DNA of 64,000 nucleotides from assembly GCA_964035795.1 (NCBI GenBank), contig OZ038321.1:11993093-12057092 (forward strand), in the 5' to 3' direction. The position numbers and the translations under genes are program-made. Below the pieces are notes generated by a model. That model made no database searches and was not told the DNA's origin. It was given only the letters and a program-made list of their open reading frames with translations. Source of the DNA: Pterobdella sp. o SKG-2022. Its lineage: Eukaryota; Annelida; Clitellata; Hirudinida; Piscicolidae. This document shows positions 61,370 through 64,000 of this stretch, piece by piece; position 1 is the stretch's first letter, and every line of letters begins with the position of its first letter.

Positions 61370-64000
61370 ATGGCAATAAAATTTAAGTACAGTGCTTCTG
61401 AACTCCTCGGGATTCGAGATGCTCATATTCCTTTAATAAAAAAGTCAGTCAGAAACCAACTTTTCAGAAATAAAATCTGGAGACCTGGTTCAAACAAACA
61501 TAGCAAGATCAAGCCAATCAAGTTTGGAGTGCTCAACACCAGATCAGCAGTACATAAAGCTGCTTTGATTCACAGCACTATCAATGATACATGTCTTGAC
61601 ATGTTTGCCATCACTGAAACATGGATAAAATCGGATGCACCAGAAGCAATCAAAGCAGACATAGCACCTCAAGGATTTTCTGCCATTCATCAACGTAGAG
61701 GTAGCTGTGAAGATAAAAGAGGTGGAGGGATTGCTTTTATACATAAAAATAATTACAAGTGCATCAAGGTTAAGTCCTATTCAACACCTTCAATAGAATA
61801 CTTGATTATAAAGATATCCAACACGATAAAACCAGTCCACATCATAATAATATACAGACCATCTAGTTCCTCATTAAACACTTTTATTGAAGATTTCACC
61901 CAACTCATTGACATCAAGATGAAAGAATATACCAAAATTATCATCTGTGATGATTTTAATGCCTCTGATTCTTCTCACAAGCTGAGCATTGATGAAAGGC
62001 TGTCATAGAAACTTGAAGAACATTTTTTGATCCAACACATTAAAACCTCAACACATGAAAAAGGTCATATACTTGACCTTCTCATTTCAAAAAAACACCA
62101 AAAGATAGAGCAAACAATATTTGATACACCAACCTGTTTTTCTGACCATCATCTCATCACTTCACCTCTTTCTTTTCCTAAACTCAAACCTATACAAATA
62201 ACCATAAATTACAAAAATATAAATAAAATACACTGAGAACTATTTAATAATGACCTCTACAAATCTCCTCTTTTCAATAACAATACCACCTCCAGTGAAG
62301 AGTATGCCATTCTTCTCAACAACACAAGTCACCCTACTTGACAATCATGCTCCCATCCGTACAAAAACAATCAGGCAGTCACCCTTTCAACGACATCAAC
62401 TGTCAAAAAAAACAATTAAAGCCAGGCGTTTTAGGAGGAAGATGGAAAAAATATATTTTAAGACCTTGCACATTGATGACAAATCTGCCTATGATGAGGC
62501 TAAAAACAAAGCATGATCTTTGATTATGCAGGCTAAGATCGAATCCATCAAAGATGAGTTAGAAAATTCTAAAAACCCAGAAATGTTATGGAAAAAACTG
62601 AATAGCCTCCTCCATCGCCAAAAACGCCAGCACAATAATGATGACACTGCGCTGCTATCGTATGATCTTTCAACTCTTTCTTTCTTAAGAAAGTTGAAAT
62701 ACCCCATAATAATATGAAATCTCGTTTAAATAATTATAAATTAATAAGTGTAAATAATTCATTTAGATCAAACTCAAACTCTATAATAAGTTGCTTTGAT
62801 GCAATCACTCCCTTTGATGTCAAGAAAATTATGAAAAAGTCATGTAAAAGAACCTCTCCACTTGACCCTTTTCCACACCAAGTTTTCAACCATTGTACCA
62901 AACCGTTTTCTACAGCAATAGCCAAACTAATAAACATGTCTTTTCAAGAAGGACATTTTCCGAGCATCTACAAAACGGCCCAAATCACCCCACTTCTCAA
63001 AAAACCCAGCTTTGACCCCAATGTTCCAGAGCGTTTTAGACCAATATCAAACTTATCTACAATTTCTAAAATAGTCGAAAGAGCTATCCTAATACAACTT
63101 AGATCCCACATCACCAACAATCCCAACTTTCCAAGCTTCCAATCTGCTATCGCTTTAATCATTCAACAGAGACCGCACTTATTCACGTTCTCGATAAAGT
63201 TTACGTGGGCTACGACTATAAAAAAGCTTCTATCCTAACATCACTTGACTTATCTGCAGCATTTGACACCATCGATCACAGAGTTTTACTTGAGCGCTTA
63301 GTCGTGAGTTTGGGATAGAAAGTCTAGCACTCAAATGGTTAGGTCATATCCTACCGAGAAAGCAGTTTGTAAAACTTGGCACTCATAGTTCTTCTACAGT
63401 TACCATTGAACATGGTGTTCCACAAGGATCCGTTCTTGGACCACTTCTTTTCACCAGTTACATATCCCACATTTCCAGCATTTTCAATAATTTCAACTTA
63501 ACACATCACCAATATGCAGATGACATACAAATCCTAATCAAAATAAACCCCCATAACCTTTCAAACTCCATTTCCACTCTCACTGACTGCTTCAAAATGG
63601 TTGAAAGATGGTTTTTACTAAACAAACTTCAACTTAATACCTCGAAAACTGAAGTCATAAAAATTGGCACTCCACAACAACTGAGTAAATTTTCATCTCT
63701 TTCATCTATCAATTTTAGTTCCACTTCAATCGACCTCATCAAAAAATTAAAAGTCCTCGGAACCACTATTGATGAGAAATTATCATTCGACTACCATATT
63801 AAAACTGTCATTCGTTCTTGTAATCATCAGCTTCGAGCTTTATCTCACATACGTCAATTCCTCACCAATGATATGGCTTCAACACTGGTTCGTTGTTTGG
63901 TCCTCAGCAGACTTGATTATTGTAATTATCTTCTATAAAATATTACTAAACATCAACAAGAACGACTTCAGCGAAAAATGAACAAAGCTTCCAGGATATC
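61370..64000 (+). mobile_element. LINE with APE endonuclease and reverse transcriptase, frameshifted, runs off the window
   Basis: A frame at 61370-62008 encodes an APE-type endonuclease: FGVLNTRSAVHKAALI, DMFAITETWI, RGGGIAFIHK, IIIIYRPSSS and DDFNAS. The SDHHLI block follows at about 62140 in the next frame. RT pieces: 62714-63238 (TSPLDPFPHQVF, ITPLLKKPSF, FRPISNLSTISKIVERAI), about 63230-63320 (ILTSLDLSAAFDTIDHRVLL), and 63400-64000 (VPQGSVLGPLLFTSYI, intact Q-Y-A-D-D, LNTSKTEVIKIG, VLGTTIDEKL, SRLDYCNYLL). At least four frameshifts or stops make it inactive, though it is better preserved than the other LINEs here. The APE endonuclease sets the class; the family differs from the 38.85-40.24 kb copy. 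It is antisense to BLTP1. Confidence 0.92.

Noticed and set aside
1..64000. CRISPR arrays, bacterial operons, phage or secretion systems
   Set aside because: Introns, spliced animal genes and LINE/SINE content exclude a prokaryotic source, and no regularly spaced direct repeats were seen.

Overview
This window is AT-rich genomic DNA from an invertebrate animal. Genes are split into many short exons with ordinary GT-AG splice sites, introns run from about 100 bp to 2.5 kb, and much of the rest is decayed transposable-element and microsatellite sequence. The gene set (M13 metallopeptidase, cadherin, beta-catenin, BLTP1/tweek) is metazoan. The mix of Penelope-like and LINE elements, a tRNA-derived SINE and the base composition would suit a lophotrochozoan such as a leech, but nothing here proves the species. 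A 200-base N run (36114-36313) shows this is a draft assembly.

Layout: (1) 229-16254, + strand: a neprilysin/ECE-type M13 zinc endopeptidase, 21 exons that chain in phase to a stop; its N-terminal membrane part lies before the window. Its last intron holds a decayed Penelope-like element (RT plus GIY-YIG). (2) 18713-21935, - strand: a small cadherin/protocadherin-like membrane protein with one large ectodomain exon and two tail exons. (3) 22-41 kb: mostly gene-poor. It contains a zinc-finger remnant between two GT microsatellites, LINE fragments at 28.35-29.2, 35.9-37.5 and 38.85-40.24 kb, one tRNA-Glu(CTC), and two unidentified coding-like islands just upstream of beta-catenin. (4) 41818-47677, + strand: beta-catenin/armadillo, 16 exons covering the armadillo repeats and C-terminus; the N-terminal exons were not found. 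(5) 48137-61205, - strand: the C-terminal third of BLTP1 (KIAA1109/tweek), 38 exons, an open frame of about 1,660 codons; it converges on beta-catenin. (6) 61370-64000, + strand: a frameshifted LINE abutting the first visible BLTP1 exon.

The four protein genes have no evident shared pathway; beta-catenin and cadherins are partners in adhesion generally, but this cadherin shows no obvious classical catenin-binding tail. The more unusual material is repetitive. It comprises a 65-bp core flanked by (AT)n and (GTTT)n in two inverted copies, a foldback element with one copy in a beta-catenin intron and one in a BLTP1 intron, and a tRNA-derived SINE with an 11-bp target duplication. I found no CRISPR, operon-like or clearly novel enzymatic system.
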